Part shown: positions 44,725 through 54,439 of the stretch, piece by piece
Numbering within the stretch: the stretch's first letter is position 1
How the letters are laid out: each line of letters starts with the position of its first letter
NCBI GenBank assembly: GCA_016706405.1
Contig: JADJJT010000003.1
Span: forward strand, 62,001-126,000
DNA: 64,000 nucleotides
From: Sphingobacteriales bacterium
Lineage (GTDB): Bacteria > Bacteroidota > Bacteroidia > Chitinophagales > UBA2359
Direction of reading: 5' to 3'
Notes under the pieces: model-generated
Told to the model about the DNA's origin: nothing
Databases searched by the model: none
What the model saw: only the letters and a program-made list of their open reading frames with translations
Made by a program: the position numbers and the translations under genes

Positions 44725-45698
44725 CGGAATTTATTATACTACAACTAAGACTTAAAAATTAAGAATTTAAGGCTGCAATTAGAAGTCAAAAAAGCTAAGA
44801 TTAACAGCATTTAATCTGTTAAATAGTAGATAATTGTCGTGCCAACTACAAACACTTGTGCAAAGAAACGAGTTTAAAACCAATTTTTTGCATTTTGCCT
44901 AATTTTTAAGCGATACTTTAATTAATTTGTGTAAAAAATTTAGTCAATAAAAACCAATTTAGATGTTTATATTAAAATATTGAGCAAATATTGCTGTGCT
45001 GGTATGGGTGCTGCCACATCAAACGAAAAAACAAGTTATTGGGCTGCTTGGATTTTAGTAAAAAATATCGCCTTTTTTGCCTTGAACTAAATGAACCCGC
45101 AAAGATAAGCAAAAAAAGAAATTTTGTAACACAACATAAAATATGTTAAATGCAAAAAGCAAAAGAATATTGTGTGCTTAAAAAAAATACTCAAAACTTG
45201 TAGTGAAAATAGATATGAACATTCGCTTATTTGTATTAAAAGAACTAAACAAAAATAGTAAACCGCCGCCAACAACGGCTTTAGCGGTTAGGTGGTACTT
45301 TGGGCTTGATGAAGCGAATAATTTCCGGATGGTGCTATAATGGACAATCATTTCAGACATTATCCGGATAATTTTTTCCTAGATTTTACCTTTTAATAAA
45401 TTCATTCCTCCGGATTTTTTAAAGGAACAAAAAAACAAGGCCATAAATCGCCCCCTATTTAAATTTTATCACTTAAATTTGCCGATTATTAATATTAACG
45501 ATTGTTTAGATGAACCTACGTTGTACCGCCCTCTATTGTGCCACTAAAAACATTTAGTAGCCTTAGAAATGAACATAAAAGCCTTCACTTGGGTAAAATC
45601 AAAAAAGTGCTATTTTTTGCCAACCTGAATTTGAGTAAAACCAACCCATTCAATGAAAACTACTTAACTTTACAAATTGATAAAAACAGCGATAAATA
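44725..45698. other. Long non-coding gap between sprA and restriction system 2
   Basis: These 974 bases hold no convincing gene; the short frames at 45087-45360 have no homology-like features. The part next to sprA carries its promoter and leader. TCCGGA palindromes occur near 45323, 45363 and 45410 and are missing closer to hsdM, which may place the edge of the acquired island around 45420-45690. Confidence 0.5.
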
Positions 45699-47153
45699 AT
45701 GTTTGAACAGACTTTTAAAAATATTGACGATATACTTCACAAAGACGCAGGTTGCGGCAGTGAATTGGACTATGTGGAGCAAACCTCTTGGATTTTGTTC
45801 CTGAAATACTTGGACGACTTAGAGAAAGACCGAGCCACAGCAGCCGAACTTACAGCAAAGACTTACACGCCTATTATTGAAACAGATTACAGTTGGACAA
45901 TTTGGGCTGCGCCCAAAGGCAAGAACGAAAAACTTGACCACCACAAGGCTTTGACTGGTGATGACCTTACTGACTTTGTAAATGGTAAACTGTTTAACTA
46001 CCTCAAAAAATTTAAGCAAAGTGCCGAAAGTGCCGACACCATTGAATACAAGATTGGCGAAATTTTCAGCGAACTGAAAAACCGCATACAAAGCGGTTAT
46101 AATTTGCGTGAAGTCATCAACCTTATTGACCAGTTGCGTTTCCGCACCCATGCAGAGAAGCACGAAATGAGCCACCTGTATGAAGACAAAATCAAAAATA
46201 TGGGCAACGCTGGGCGAAACGGTGGCGAATACTACACGCCTCGTCCTTTGATTACGACCATTGTAAAAGTGGTTGCCCCAAAAATTGGCGACAAAATTTA
46301 TGACGGTGCTTGTGGTTCTGCTGGCTTCTTATGCGAAGCGTTCAATTATCTGAAATCGCACAAATCGCTTTCTACTAAAGAAACCGAGATACTCCAAAAG
46401 AAAACTTTTTACGGCAAGGAGAAAAAATCATTGGCTTACATCTTGGGCATTATGAATATGATTTTGCACGGTGTGGAAGCTCCCAACATCATACACACCA
46501 ACACACTTGCCGAAAACCTTGCCGACATACAAGAAAAAGACCGCTATGATGTGGTGCTTGCCAATCCGCCTTTTGGTGGAAAGGAACGTGCCGAAGTGCA
46601 ACAAAACTTCCCCATTAAAACAGGCGAAACCGCTTCGCTCTTTTTGCAGCACTTTATTAAAATATTGAAAGCAGGTGGCAAGGCAGGTGTGGTAATTAAA
46701 AACACGTTTTTGAGCAATACCGACAATGCCACCGTTGCCATACGCAAAACCTTATTGGAAAACTGCAACCTGCATACTGTGTTGGATTTGCCGGGCGGCA
46801 CCTTTACCGGTGCAGGTGTAAAAACTGTAGTGTTGTTTTTTGAAAAAGGCAAAGCCACGCAAAAGGTTTGGTTTTACCAGTTGAACCTTGACCGCAATTT
46901 GGGCAAAACCAACCCACTCAACGAAAACGACTTGGCAGAATTTGTGGAACTGCAAAAAACCTTTGCCGATAGCGAAAACTCTTGGACGGTAAATGTTAAA
47001 GACATTGACCAAAGCACCTTTGATTTAAGCGTAAAGAACCCGAATAAAAAAGAAGAAGCTGCCCTACGCCAACCACAAGCCATTTTGGAAGAAATGAAAG
47101 CATTGGACGAAGAAAGTGCCGAAATCCTTAACTCAATTTTGGAACTGATATGA
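45699..47153 (+). CDS. hsdM: Type I restriction enzyme methylase subunit M (system 2)
   Basis: The 484-residue N6-adenine methyltransferase has an HsdM_N helical domain (about 1-150). Its motif I is GACGSAGFL (203-211) and motif IV is NPPF (289-292), within YDVVLANPPFGG. It belongs to a different type I family from the hsdM of island 1; size and motif context differ throughout. Its TGA overlaps the ATG of the broken hsdS (ATGA), as is usual for coupled M-S genes. Confidence 0.95.
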   Translation: MFEQTFKNIDDILHKDAGCGSELDYVEQTSWILFLKYLDDLEKDRATAAELTAKTYTPIIETDYSWTIWAAPKGKNEKLDHHKALTGDDLTDFVNGKLFNYLKKFKQSAESADTIEYKIGEIFSELKNRIQSGYNLREVINLIDQLRFRTHAEKHEMSHLYEDKIKNMGNAGRNGGEYYTPRPLITTIVKVVAPKIGDKIYDGACGSAGFLCEAFNYLKSHKSLSTKETEILQKKTFYGKEKKSLAYILGIMNMILHGVEAPNIIHTNTLAENLADIQEKDRYDVVLANPPFGGKERAEVQQNFPIKTGETASLFLQHFIKILKAGGKAGVVIKNTFLSNTDNATVAIRKTLLENCNLHTVLDLPGGTFTGAGVKTVVLFFEKGKATQKVWFYQLNLDRNLGKTNPLNENDLAEFVELQKTFADSENSWTVNVKDIDQSTFDLSVKNPNKKEEAALRQPQAILEEMKALDEESAEILNSILELI

Positions 47154-48405
47154 AGCACGATTGGGAAATAAAAAAATGGTGAAGGGTTGGAATTGAAGTC
47201 ATGGCTAGCGGAACAACCCAACGAGTATTTCAAAATACAGATAGTGGGATAAAATTTATTAAAGTTGAATCACTTACAGAATCAGGAGAAATCATTCCCA
47301 ATAAAGTTGTAAAGAGTTGATGAAAAATTAAAAAGAAAAAATTGTTTTAGAATGACATTTATATTTTCAATTGCAGGTTGAGGAAGAATCGATTGTTGAA
47401 GGAAGACATTTTGATATTTACTTAAATCAAGCATTGGCAATAATCCGATTGATAAGAAAGAGTATTCACTTTTAAATTCTTGCCAAATATTTCAATTCAA
47501 ATATTGTAAAAGATGAAATTGAAGAAAAGAAATTGATTATCAGGCTAACAAATTTATCTGACTAATTAAACAATTATTGTTCCCCTTCCCCCTCTCCCCG
47601 AACAACAACGCATCGTTTCCATCTTAGATGAAGCCTTTGCCGCCATAGCCAAGGCAAAAGCCAATGCCGAACAAAACCTCAAAAACGCCAAAGAACTTTT
47701 TGAAAGCTATTTGCAGGGGGTGTTTGAGAAAAAGGGTGATGGTTGGGAAGAGAAAAAGTTGGATGAATTGTAACAAAATTCAAAGGGGTTGATCACCCAA
47801 CCCAAAACCAAGAAATTGAAGAGAAAGAATTCAATTGTTACAGTAAGAGATTTATCGAAATGCGAAGACAACTGATTTACTAGAACACAAAATAACAGAA
47901 GAAAGTTAAAAGCAAATTAGGTTTGTGTACCGAAAATGAATTTTATTGGAACAAGGTGCTCAACAAGGGATTGTTGTATTACAGGAATTGAAGGTTATTA
48001 TCAAGACGGTTAAAGCTTGTTAGTCAAGTCAATTAAAATATTCAATTGACCAATTTTCTTTATTATATGATGAAATCTATCTCAAAATAACAATTCAAAA
48101 AAGTGCAGGTGCAGCGTTCCAATATCAACACAAATTATTTGAATAATCTTCCAATTCCATTCCCAATCAAACCAAGCCCAACAAACCATCGTCCGCCAAT
48201 TAGATGCCCTGCGAGCCGAAACACAAAAGCTGGAAGCGGTGTATCAGAAGAAAATAGATGATTTGGAGGAACTGAAAAAATCAATCTTGCAAAAGGCTTT
48301 TGCGGGGGAGTTGCGAAGCCCCGAAGGGGCGGAATACAAAAGCGAGGTGGCAACGCCCCTCGCGGATAAGAAACCAAACACCATCACAAGCCCCGAAGGG
48401 GTGTA
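47150..48405 (+). pseudogene. hsdS: Type I specificity subunit S (system 2), disrupted in both recognition domains
   Basis: The gene starts MKHDWEIKKW and stops at once. Homology continues in another frame with GTTQRVFQNTDSGIKFIKVE and SLTESGEIIPNKVVKS. The central spacer is intact (PLPEQQRIVSILDEAFAAIA to WEEKKLDEL, about 47577-47772). The second recognition domain (about 47775-48150) is broken by many stops. The C-terminal spacer (QTIVRQLDALRAETQKLEAV to QKAFAGEL) is intact to about 48312. It then runs through REP-like DNA to a TAA at 48405. Damage is confined to the two variable domains. Either the gene is dead, or the sequence is a collapsed consensus of several alleles. Confidence 0.8.
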
Positions 48406-48406
48406 A
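48312..48406. repeat. REP-like hairpins overlapping the 3' end of hsdS 2
   Basis: Three short hairpins occur. CCCCGAAGGGGC is at about 48319-48330. GCGAGG-TGGCAACGCC-CCTCGC is at about 48342-48363. A second CCCCGAAGGGG is at about 48391-48401. They are translated as the tail SPEGAEYKSEVATPLADKK of HsdS. The middle unit matches the 30-bp tandem unit found downstream of the transposase. Confidence 0.7.
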
Positions 48407-48416
48407 TACAAATGCT

Positions 48417-48869
48417 ATGGGACAGTCACTCGTAAAAAATTATATTCACATCGTATTCAGCACCAAGTACCGTGAGCCGCTGATACATCCACCAGTAGAA
48501 TCAGAACTGCACGCCTATCTCGGTGGCATCTGCAACAAACTCGACTGCACCGTCATCAAAGTAGGTGGCTTCACTGACCATATCCACATACTTTGTATGC
48601 TATCCAAAAAGATAGCCTTGATGAAGCTGATGGAAGAACTAAAATCACATTCATCCAAATGGATCAAAACAAAGGGAACCGGATATGAAAACTTTTATTG
48701 GCAGGATGGATACGGAGCTTTTTCTGTTAAACCTTCAGAAGTTGATACTGTTATCGCTTACATTGCCAATCAGCACGAGCATCACAGCAAAAAAACTTTT
48801 CAGGATGAATATCGTGCCTTTCTGAAAAAATATAATGTAGAATATGACGAGAAGTATGTTTGGGATTAG
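48417..48869 (+). mobile_element. REP-associated tyrosine transposase (IS200-like), in RM system 2
   Basis: From the ATG at 48417 the protein has 150 residues (MGQSLVKNYIHIVFSTKYRE). The longer frame from 48300 only adds hsdS tail and repeat-derived residues. The HUH motif is in GGFTDHIHILCML, followed by WQDGYGAFSVKPSE and VIAYIANQHEHH (catalytic Tyr). It is clearly a different lineage from the transposase in island 1. It sits between hsdS and hsdR, flanked on both sides by palindromic repeats, as expected for RAYTs. Confidence 0.88.
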
Positions 48870-48889
48870 CTATAAACCCGATGTTGATG

Positions 48890-49135
48890 TATTACGCCCT
48901 TTCAGGGCTTTGGTGTCGTGGCTTTGCCACTCGATAGGACTACGCCCTAACTTAACATATTATGCCCCTTTGGGGCTTTCATATCATAGCCCTGAAAGGG
49001 CGTTATATAATAGCGAGGCGGTATCTCCCCTCGCGAAAAACAATGAGGCGGTATCTCCCCTCGCGAAAAACAACGAGGCGGTATCGCCCCTCGCAACAAA
49101 CAATTAATCACAAGCCCTGAAAGGGCATAATACGC
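48890..49135. repeat. REP-like palindromes downstream of transposase 2
   Basis: The stretch between the transposase and hsdR is almost entirely palindromic. It holds CGCCCTTTCAGGGCTT (48896-48911), GCCCCTTTGGGGC (48964-48976), GCCCTGAAAGGGCG (48989-49002) and GCCCTGAAAGGGC again near 49115-49127, plus a 30-bp tandem array. No gene is present. These are plausible substrates of the adjacent transposase. Confidence 0.75.
49015..49104. repeat. Three tandem 30-bp units before hsdR 2
   Basis: Three units of exactly 30 bp (49015-49044, 49045-49074, 49075-49104) begin GAGGCGGTATCTCCCCTCGC. Units one and two differ at one base; the third has a few changes. Each contains a GCGAGG...CCTCGC stem. There are no unique spacers. 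Confidence 0.9.
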
Positions 49136-49140
49136 TAAAG

Positions 49141-51585
49141 ATGGGTAGCGTCCATCGTGAAAAAATGACCGAAGACGATACAAGAGCGAACCTTATAGAT
49201 CCCAAATTAAAAGCTTGCGGCTGGGGTGTTGTTGAGGGTTCTAAAATTTACAGAAACCATCCAATAACAGCAGGCAAAATACAATCGGGCGGCAGTCGTT
49301 CAATAATTCTTAGAGCTGATTATGTGCTTGCCTATAAAGGAATAAAATTAGCTGTGATTGAAGCTAAGGTAGAAACAGAAGAAGTGGGTGAAGGCGTAAT
49401 GCAAGCCAAGAAATATGCCCAAAAGCTGGAATTAGAAACCACTTATAGCACCAACGGAAAATCCATTTACCAAATCTGTATGAAAACAGGTGCAGAAGGT
49501 TTGGTAACAGATTTTCTAAGCCCTGACGAACTTTGGAATAAAACGTTTTCACTTGAAAATGAACAATTGAAAATTGAAAATGAGTGGAGGGAGAAATTTG
49601 CATCGATACCTTTTGAAAATAAAAGTGGAAGTTGGCAGTTAAGATACTATCAGGAAATAGCCGTTCAGCGAACCGTTGAAGCCATAGCACAAGGTAAAGA
49701 TAGAATTTTGCTGACGCTTGCCACAGGAACAGGAAAAACGGCCATTGCTTTTCAAATAGCCTGGAAACTGTTTCAAACCCGTTGGAACTTGTCTTCGACA
49801 GGCTCTGACTACGTCCCACGAAGACCAAGAATTTTATTTTTAGCAGATAGAAACATATTAGCCGACCAAGCTTACAACTCATTTTCGGCATTTCCGGAAG
49901 ATGCTTTAGTCCGGATAAAACCCAATGAGATAAAGAAAAGCGGTAAAGTACCAACCAACGGCAGCATTTTCTTTACCATTTTTCAAACCTTTATGAGTGG
50001 CACGGATGCAGAAGGAAAACCTGCACCCTACTTTGGAGAATATCCAACCGATTATTTTGATTTCATCATCATTGACGAGTGCCACCGTGGTGGAGCCAAT
50101 GACGAAAGCAATTGGCGAAGCATTTTAGAGTATTTCAGTCCGGCAGTGCAATTAGGTTTAACCGCTACACCCAAGCGAGAAAACAATGTGGATACCTACA
50201 AATATTTTGGCGAGCCTGTTTACATCTATTCGCTGAAAGAAGGTATCAATGACGGTTTCTTAACGCCTTTCAAAGTTAAACGCATCAAAACCACCTTGGA
50301 CGATTACCGCTACACTTCGGACGATACTATTGTGGAAGGCGAAATTGAAGAAGGCAAACTATATGAAGAAAAAGACTTTAACCGCACCATAGAAATTGTA
50401 GAACGAGAAGCCAAGCGGGTAAACATCTTTTTAGATGAAGCCAATCAAAAAGAGAAGGCTATTATTTTTTGTGCTAATCAAGGACACGCAGCATTGATAC
50501 GGGATTTGGTAAACCAAAACGCTAAAACCAAAGATGCTTTCTACTGCGTAAGAGTTACCGCCAATGACGGAGAAGAAGGTGAAAGACTATTAAGAAAATT
50601 TCAGGACAACGAAAAAACGATTCCAACCATTCTGACCACTTCGCAAAAACTTTCTACCGGAGTGGATGCCAGAAATATTCGAGGTATCGTTTTGCTTCGC
50701 CCAGTAAATTCAGTAATTGAGTTTAAACAAATTGTTGGCCGTGGCACACGTTTGTTTGACGGCAAAGAGTTTTTTACCATTTATGACTTTGTAGATGCTT
50801 ATCAAAAGTTTAACGACCCTGAATGGGACGGGCCACCATTAGAACCAGAACTTTGTAAAAAGTGCGGACAAAATCCGTGCGAATGTGAATATGTGCCGCC
50901 GCAACCCTGTCCCATTTGCGAGCAAAGACCTTGCGTTTGCGAAAAACAACCACCACCTTGTGAAAAATGTGGGCAGCGACCTTGTGTTTGCAAGAAGAAA
51001 GTCAAAATTAGACTGCGAAACGGTAAGGAAAGAGAAATACAACACATGGTTTCCACTTCGTTTTGGAGTGCAGACGGCAAGCCCATTTCGGCAGAAGAGT
51101 TTTTGAATAAACTGTTTGGCGAGTTGCCCAAACTTTTCAAAGACGAAGAAGAATTGAGAAAACTGTGGGGCAGCCCACTTACCCGAAAAGTTTTGTTGGA
51201 GAATTTAGAATCGGCAGGTTTCCCCAAAGACGATTTACTGACTTTACAAAAGTTGGTAGATATGGAAAAAAGTGACTTGTATGATGTGTTGGAATACGTT
51301 TTCAATGGCGACTACATTGCCATGACAAGAGAAGCCAGAGCCAAAGCAGCTGAAGCGACAATTTTTGCCTTACTCAACGACAAGCAAAAAGAGTTTATCA
51401 CTTTCGTTTTGAGCAAATACATTGAAACTGGTGTGGACGAACTCGACCAGGAGAAATTACCAATCTTGCTGACAAACAAGTATCAATCATTGGAAGACGC
51501 AAAAGAAATTTTGGGAGACGTGGCAAACATCAGCAGACTGTTTATAGAATTTCAAGAACATCTTTACAAACAGAAAGCAGCGTAA
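49141..51585 (+). CDS. hsdR: Type I restriction enzyme R subunit (system 2, EcoEI-like)
   Basis: This is the 814-residue motor-nuclease. The start may be at 49165 (MTEDDTRANLIDPKL), which matches family N-termini better than the ATG at 49141. The nuclease core is Asp60 and Glu74-x-Lys76 (VIEAK). The SF2 motor has Walker A ATGTGKT (194-200), DECH (312-315), motif III GLTATPK and motif VI QIVGRGTR. Between motor and C-terminal EcoEI-type domain is a cysteine-rich insert (about 570-620) with three C-x2-C-x4-C-x-C knuckles. The gene is shorter and built differently from the hsdR of island 1. Confidence 0.95.
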   Translation: MGSVHREKMTEDDTRANLIDPKLKACGWGVVEGSKIYRNHPITAGKIQSGGSRSIILRADYVLAYKGIKLAVIEAKVETEEVGEGVMQAKKYAQKLELETTYSTNGKSIYQICMKTGAEGLVTDFLSPDELWNKTFSLENEQLKIENEWREKFASIPFENKSGSWQLRYYQEIAVQRTVEAIAQGKDRILLTLATGTGKTAIAFQIAWKLFQTRWNLSSTGSDYVPRRPRILFLADRNILADQAYNSFSAFPEDALVRIKPNEIKKSGKVPTNGSIFFTIFQTFMSGTDAEGKPAPYFGEYPTDYFDFIIIDECHRGGANDESNWRSILEYFSPAVQLGLTATPKRENNVDTYKYFGEPVYIYSLKEGINDGFLTPFKVKRIKTTLDDYRYTSDDTIVEGEIEEGKLYEEKDFNRTIEIVEREAKRVNIFLDEANQKEKAIIFCANQGHAALIRDLVNQNAKTKDAFYCVRVTANDGEEGERLLRKFQDNEKTIPTILTTSQKLSTGVDARNIRGIVLLRPVNSVIEFKQIVGRGTRLFDGKEFFTIYDFVDAYQKFNDPEWDGPPLEPELCKKCGQNPCECEYVPPQPCPICEQRPCVCEKQPPPCEKCGQRPCVCKKKVKIRLRNGKEREIQHMVSTSFWSADGKPISAEEFLNKLFGELPKLFKDEEELRKLWGSPLTRKVLLENLESAGFPKDDLLTLQKLVDMEKSDLYDVLEYVFNGDYIAMTREARAKAAEATIFALLNDKQKEFITFVLSKYIETGVDELDQEKLPILLTNKYQSLEDAKEILGDVANISRLFIEFQEHLYKQKAA

Positions 51586-51728
51586 TGACAGGAAACAGCC
51601 TACCTACAGCTAACGTAAAGCAGGCATACACATTGGCATGCCGCCCAAGCCAACCCACAAACCAAAACGTGGCTCTAAGCTAACGCAGAGATGCCCAAAA
51701 ATTCAGCCCAACCAAAATACCTACTCCG

Positions 51729-53405
51729 TTAATAGCTTTCGCTTACACTAATGCTTGCATTGCCGGCATTTTGCCACATAATTGTTACCGTATTACTCCC
51801 TTGCCCGCTAAGTATTATGCCGCCCGTAACTGACCATGTATAGGTATGGCCAGGCATGTAGTTTACGCTATAAGTAACGGTGTTATAATTACATGCAGTA
51901 TTTAGGCCTGTAATTTCGGGCTGGGGTGGGGTAGTGCCCGCCCATGCGTTGCCGGTATAGTTTTGCCCGCCGGTATAATTATTGTCAATGGTTAAGTTGT
52001 GATTAAGTTTGTTGTAGCCTGTGCTCACTTCATAAAGTCCGGTATTGGCCAATTGAATGGCGTATTTAGGGTTTGTTTGCAGGTTGGTTTCGGTATCGTC
52101 AATGTTTAGGTACAAGGCGTAGGTGCCGTTTGGCATATTGCAGCCAATGCCAACAGTGTCGGTTATGGTTAAAGATGGGCCGCTAAACCAATAGCGAGGG
52201 TCGGTGTGTTGCAGGGGGGCAACATAATCGGTATTGGTTGTGGTATTGCGCAAAATTAACTGTACTTGCCTGGTATTAAAACACGCGGCAAATCCTTCGT
52301 TTTTTAAATTTAATTCTATAATTACTGCATCGCCCATTGCGGCGGTATTGGTAAACGTGCCCGATAATAGTTTAAACCGATAGCCCAAATTTCGCTCCAT
52401 ATCGTCGTAACAACCTTCGGTTTGCCATCGGCTTAATACATCCGGATGATAGGAGTCGTTGCAATAAGTCCAATGAAAACGTTTCATTTCCTTAATCGCA
52501 TTAACACAATTGGTGTAGGTGGCATTGTCTTCGCAGGTTTCGCCGCCCATTGCCAAATAGCGGGTTTCGGCAGCCCAGTAAGGTTTTTCGGCGGTAGTAT
52601 CGGCAAAAGTATAGTCGTTCCAATCTGCTAAAAAGCAATCGTTATGGGCGGCAATACGGGCTAATGCCGTTTTATTATACGCATCGGCGAGGGTAATACT
52701 GTCTTCCGGAATTGTTAAATCGTACATAAGTTTTTTCATTTCGGGAGTGCGCAGCGAAACCATTCTTTTATCCGGAACTGCTGCCAGCAAACTATCCATC
52801 ACCTCGCGCCGGTCGTTAATGTTTTGGGTGGTTAAAGGTGCTAATGCTTCGCATCCAAAAAAATCGCTGTAATACCACTCGCCCCAAACGCCTATAAAAC
52901 CGGCATGAAGGGTTAAAATTATATCGGCATGGTTTTGTAAAATAGGTTTTAGCTGATTTATATGGTATAAAACCCAATATTTTGAGGCATCGCCAAAAGG
53001 TGGGTTGCCATTATTATGATCGTCAGTATAGGCAAAACGAACAACGCATTTTAATCCGGCATTCCGGATTGTATTAAAATCGGCTTCTATTTTTTGCAGA
53101 TAAGTATTGCTAAGAGCAGAATTTTTAAAATTGGGCAAATAAAAAATCCGGAAAATAACCGATATTTTGTTGTTGGTATATAAATCTTCTAAATCGCTTT
53201 GAACTAACGGCGTGTGGTTGTTCGAATAGGTGCCTGCCCAGCGATAAAAACCGCGCTCGGGGTTGGCAAAAATGGCATTGCTGCCCGTATAATTTACGGT
53301 AGTTGTTTGCCCTATCAAAAGGTGGTTTACGAAAAGCAAAACTATTATGGTGAAACGCAACAAGTAAATGGTCAAGTTTTGAGGTTTTAGAAAAAAAGCT
53401 AACAA
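51729..53405 (-). CDS. Secreted DUF4874/DUF4832 protein, C-terminus apparently truncated
   Basis: The 558-residue protein has an N-terminal signal (about 10-33). It then has the DUF4874 start NPERGFYRWAGTYSN and LKCVVRFAYTDDHNNG, with HAGFIGVWGEWYYSDFFG near residue 170; this part resembles a TIM-barrel glycosidase. DUF4832 (beta-sandwich) follows. The C-terminal 90 residues begin a PKD-like domain (YTWSVTGGIILSGQGSNTVT) and stop abruptly at SISVSESY. The rest of that domain and any type IX sorting signal are missing. The stop is 144 bases from the end of hsdR, so island 2 may have removed the tail. Confidence 0.8.
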   Translation of the reverse strand: MLAFFLKPQNLTIYLLRFTIIVLLFVNHLLIGQTTTVNYTGSNAIFANPERGFYRWAGTYSNNHTPLVQSDLEDLYTNNKISVIFRIFYLPNFKNSALSNTYLQKIEADFNTIRNAGLKCVVRFAYTDDHNNGNPPFGDASKYWVLYHINQLKPILQNHADIILTLHAGFIGVWGEWYYSDFFGCEALAPLTTQNINDRREVMDSLLAAVPDKRMVSLRTPEMKKLMYDLTIPEDSITLADAYNKTALARIAAHNDCFLADWNDYTFADTTAEKPYWAAETRYLAMGGETCEDNATYTNCVNAIKEMKRFHWTYCNDSYHPDVLSRWQTEGCYDDMERNLGYRFKLLSGTFTNTAAMGDAVIIELNLKNEGFAACFNTRQVQLILRNTTTNTDYVAPLQHTDPRYWFSGPSLTITDTVGIGCNMPNGTYALYLNIDDTETNLQTNPKYAIQLANTGLYEVSTGYNKLNHNLTIDNNYTGGQNYTGNAWAGTTPPQPEITGLNTACNYNTVTYSVNYMPGHTYTWSVTGGIILSGQGSNTVTIMWQNAGNASISVSESY

Positions 53406-53463
53406 AATTAGAAATTAAATTTTTAATTTTGCCCATTACCAACATAAATTACTATTGCCAATT

Positions 53464-54429
53464 ATGTTTTGTAAACTGTACCCATACATCCGGCTATTTG
53501 TTTTGCTCTTATCCTTTTTTGTTGTAGCGGATATCACTTTTTCGGCGAAATCTATTGCCCAGCCTGCTCTTTTTACTTATAACAACACCATAGATACCTC
53601 TTGGCTATTGTTTAGGCAACCAGCTTTACAAATTGTTTCGCCGCCCACCCAGCCTCAAAATTGGCTGCCTCTTTTATTTGGCTCAGATTTATCCATAGAC
53701 GACAGCAACGACAGTATTGGCGGGGCGCGTATTTTAGTGCCACTTGCCGATATGGCCGGGCAAACAAATATTGGCTACAATTTTCAAATTGATAGTGTAA
53801 GTAATTACCAGCGCAGCGATGGCCAAAATTTTTATTTTGTAACTATAAAGGGTATGCCCAATTATTGTTCAGGTGGCGCTACGGGTTTGGCAATATATGC
53901 ACAAACTTATAATGTTGATGCCGAAGAGGGTGCCTGGAATTTAGTTTTTTTTAATCCGGTTTTAGATGAAGGCTCGCAAATGGCCGAACAAAATATTATC
54001 CGGATTCATCATTTGCCTAATGATATGGTGGTAATTTATGCGGGTTCGCGCTTAGCAATGGTATGGGATTTTAAGCAGCCGAGCGGCAACAATTTAGCCG
54101 AAATTGTAAATTGGGGGGTAATGGTTAAAACTATCGGAACGTTTAAGCAGGTGCAAGAACAATATAGTTACTTAAATGCTCATTTTAGCAATTTAGTTTT
54201 TATTGCTCCCGATTCAAATCCGCATACGGCAAAAAAGCGCTACCATGTGTTTTTGCCAAGTTGTAATTCAAGGGCTGCTGCTGCTTGGGTGTTAAACGAG
54301 GTGAACAAAAAATTTAAACAAGCATATATTCGCAATATTGTTGATTTTTGCCCCAACTTAGTTTATAATAACGAAAAATTGGCTTACGAATGTAAGTATA
54401 AACCAAAACCGAAACCAAAACAAAAATAA
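53464..54429 (+). CDS. Secreted protein of unknown function
   Basis: From the ATG at 53464 (MFCKLYPYIRLFVLLLSFFV) the protein has 321 residues with a Sec signal ending near SIAQP. A TTG three codons upstream is less likely. The body looks beta-rich: IGGARILVPLADMAG, YFVTIKGMPNYCSGGATGLAIYAQTYNVDAEEGAWN. It ends in an unusual basic tail, KPKPKPKQK. I recognise no family. It is divergent from the DUF4832 gene, with a TAATTTTG box (53424-53431) that fits a Bacteroidota -7 element. Confidence 0.65.
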   Translation: MFCKLYPYIRLFVLLLSFFVVADITFSAKSIAQPALFTYNNTIDTSWLLFRQPALQIVSPPTQPQNWLPLLFGSDLSIDDSNDSIGGARILVPLADMAGQTNIGYNFQIDSVSNYQRSDGQNFYFVTIKGMPNYCSGGATGLAIYAQTYNVDAEEGAWNLVFFNPVLDEGSQMAEQNIIRIHHLPNDMVVIYAGSRLAMVWDFKQPSGNNLAEIVNWGVMVKTIGTFKQVQEQYSYLNAHFSNLVFIAPDSNPHTAKKRYHVFLPSCNSRAAAAWVLNEVNKKFKQAYIRNIVDFCPNLVYNNEKLAYECKYKPKPKPKQK

Positions 54430-54439
54430 GTTCAAATAA

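Noticed and set aside
45087..45360. Two minus-strand open frames in the gap before restriction system 2
   Set aside because: They are short, low-complexity, overlap each other, and have no start context or recognisable features.
49015..49104. Possible CRISPR array
   Set aside because: The three 30-bp units are directly adjacent with no spacers, and no cas gene is present in the window.
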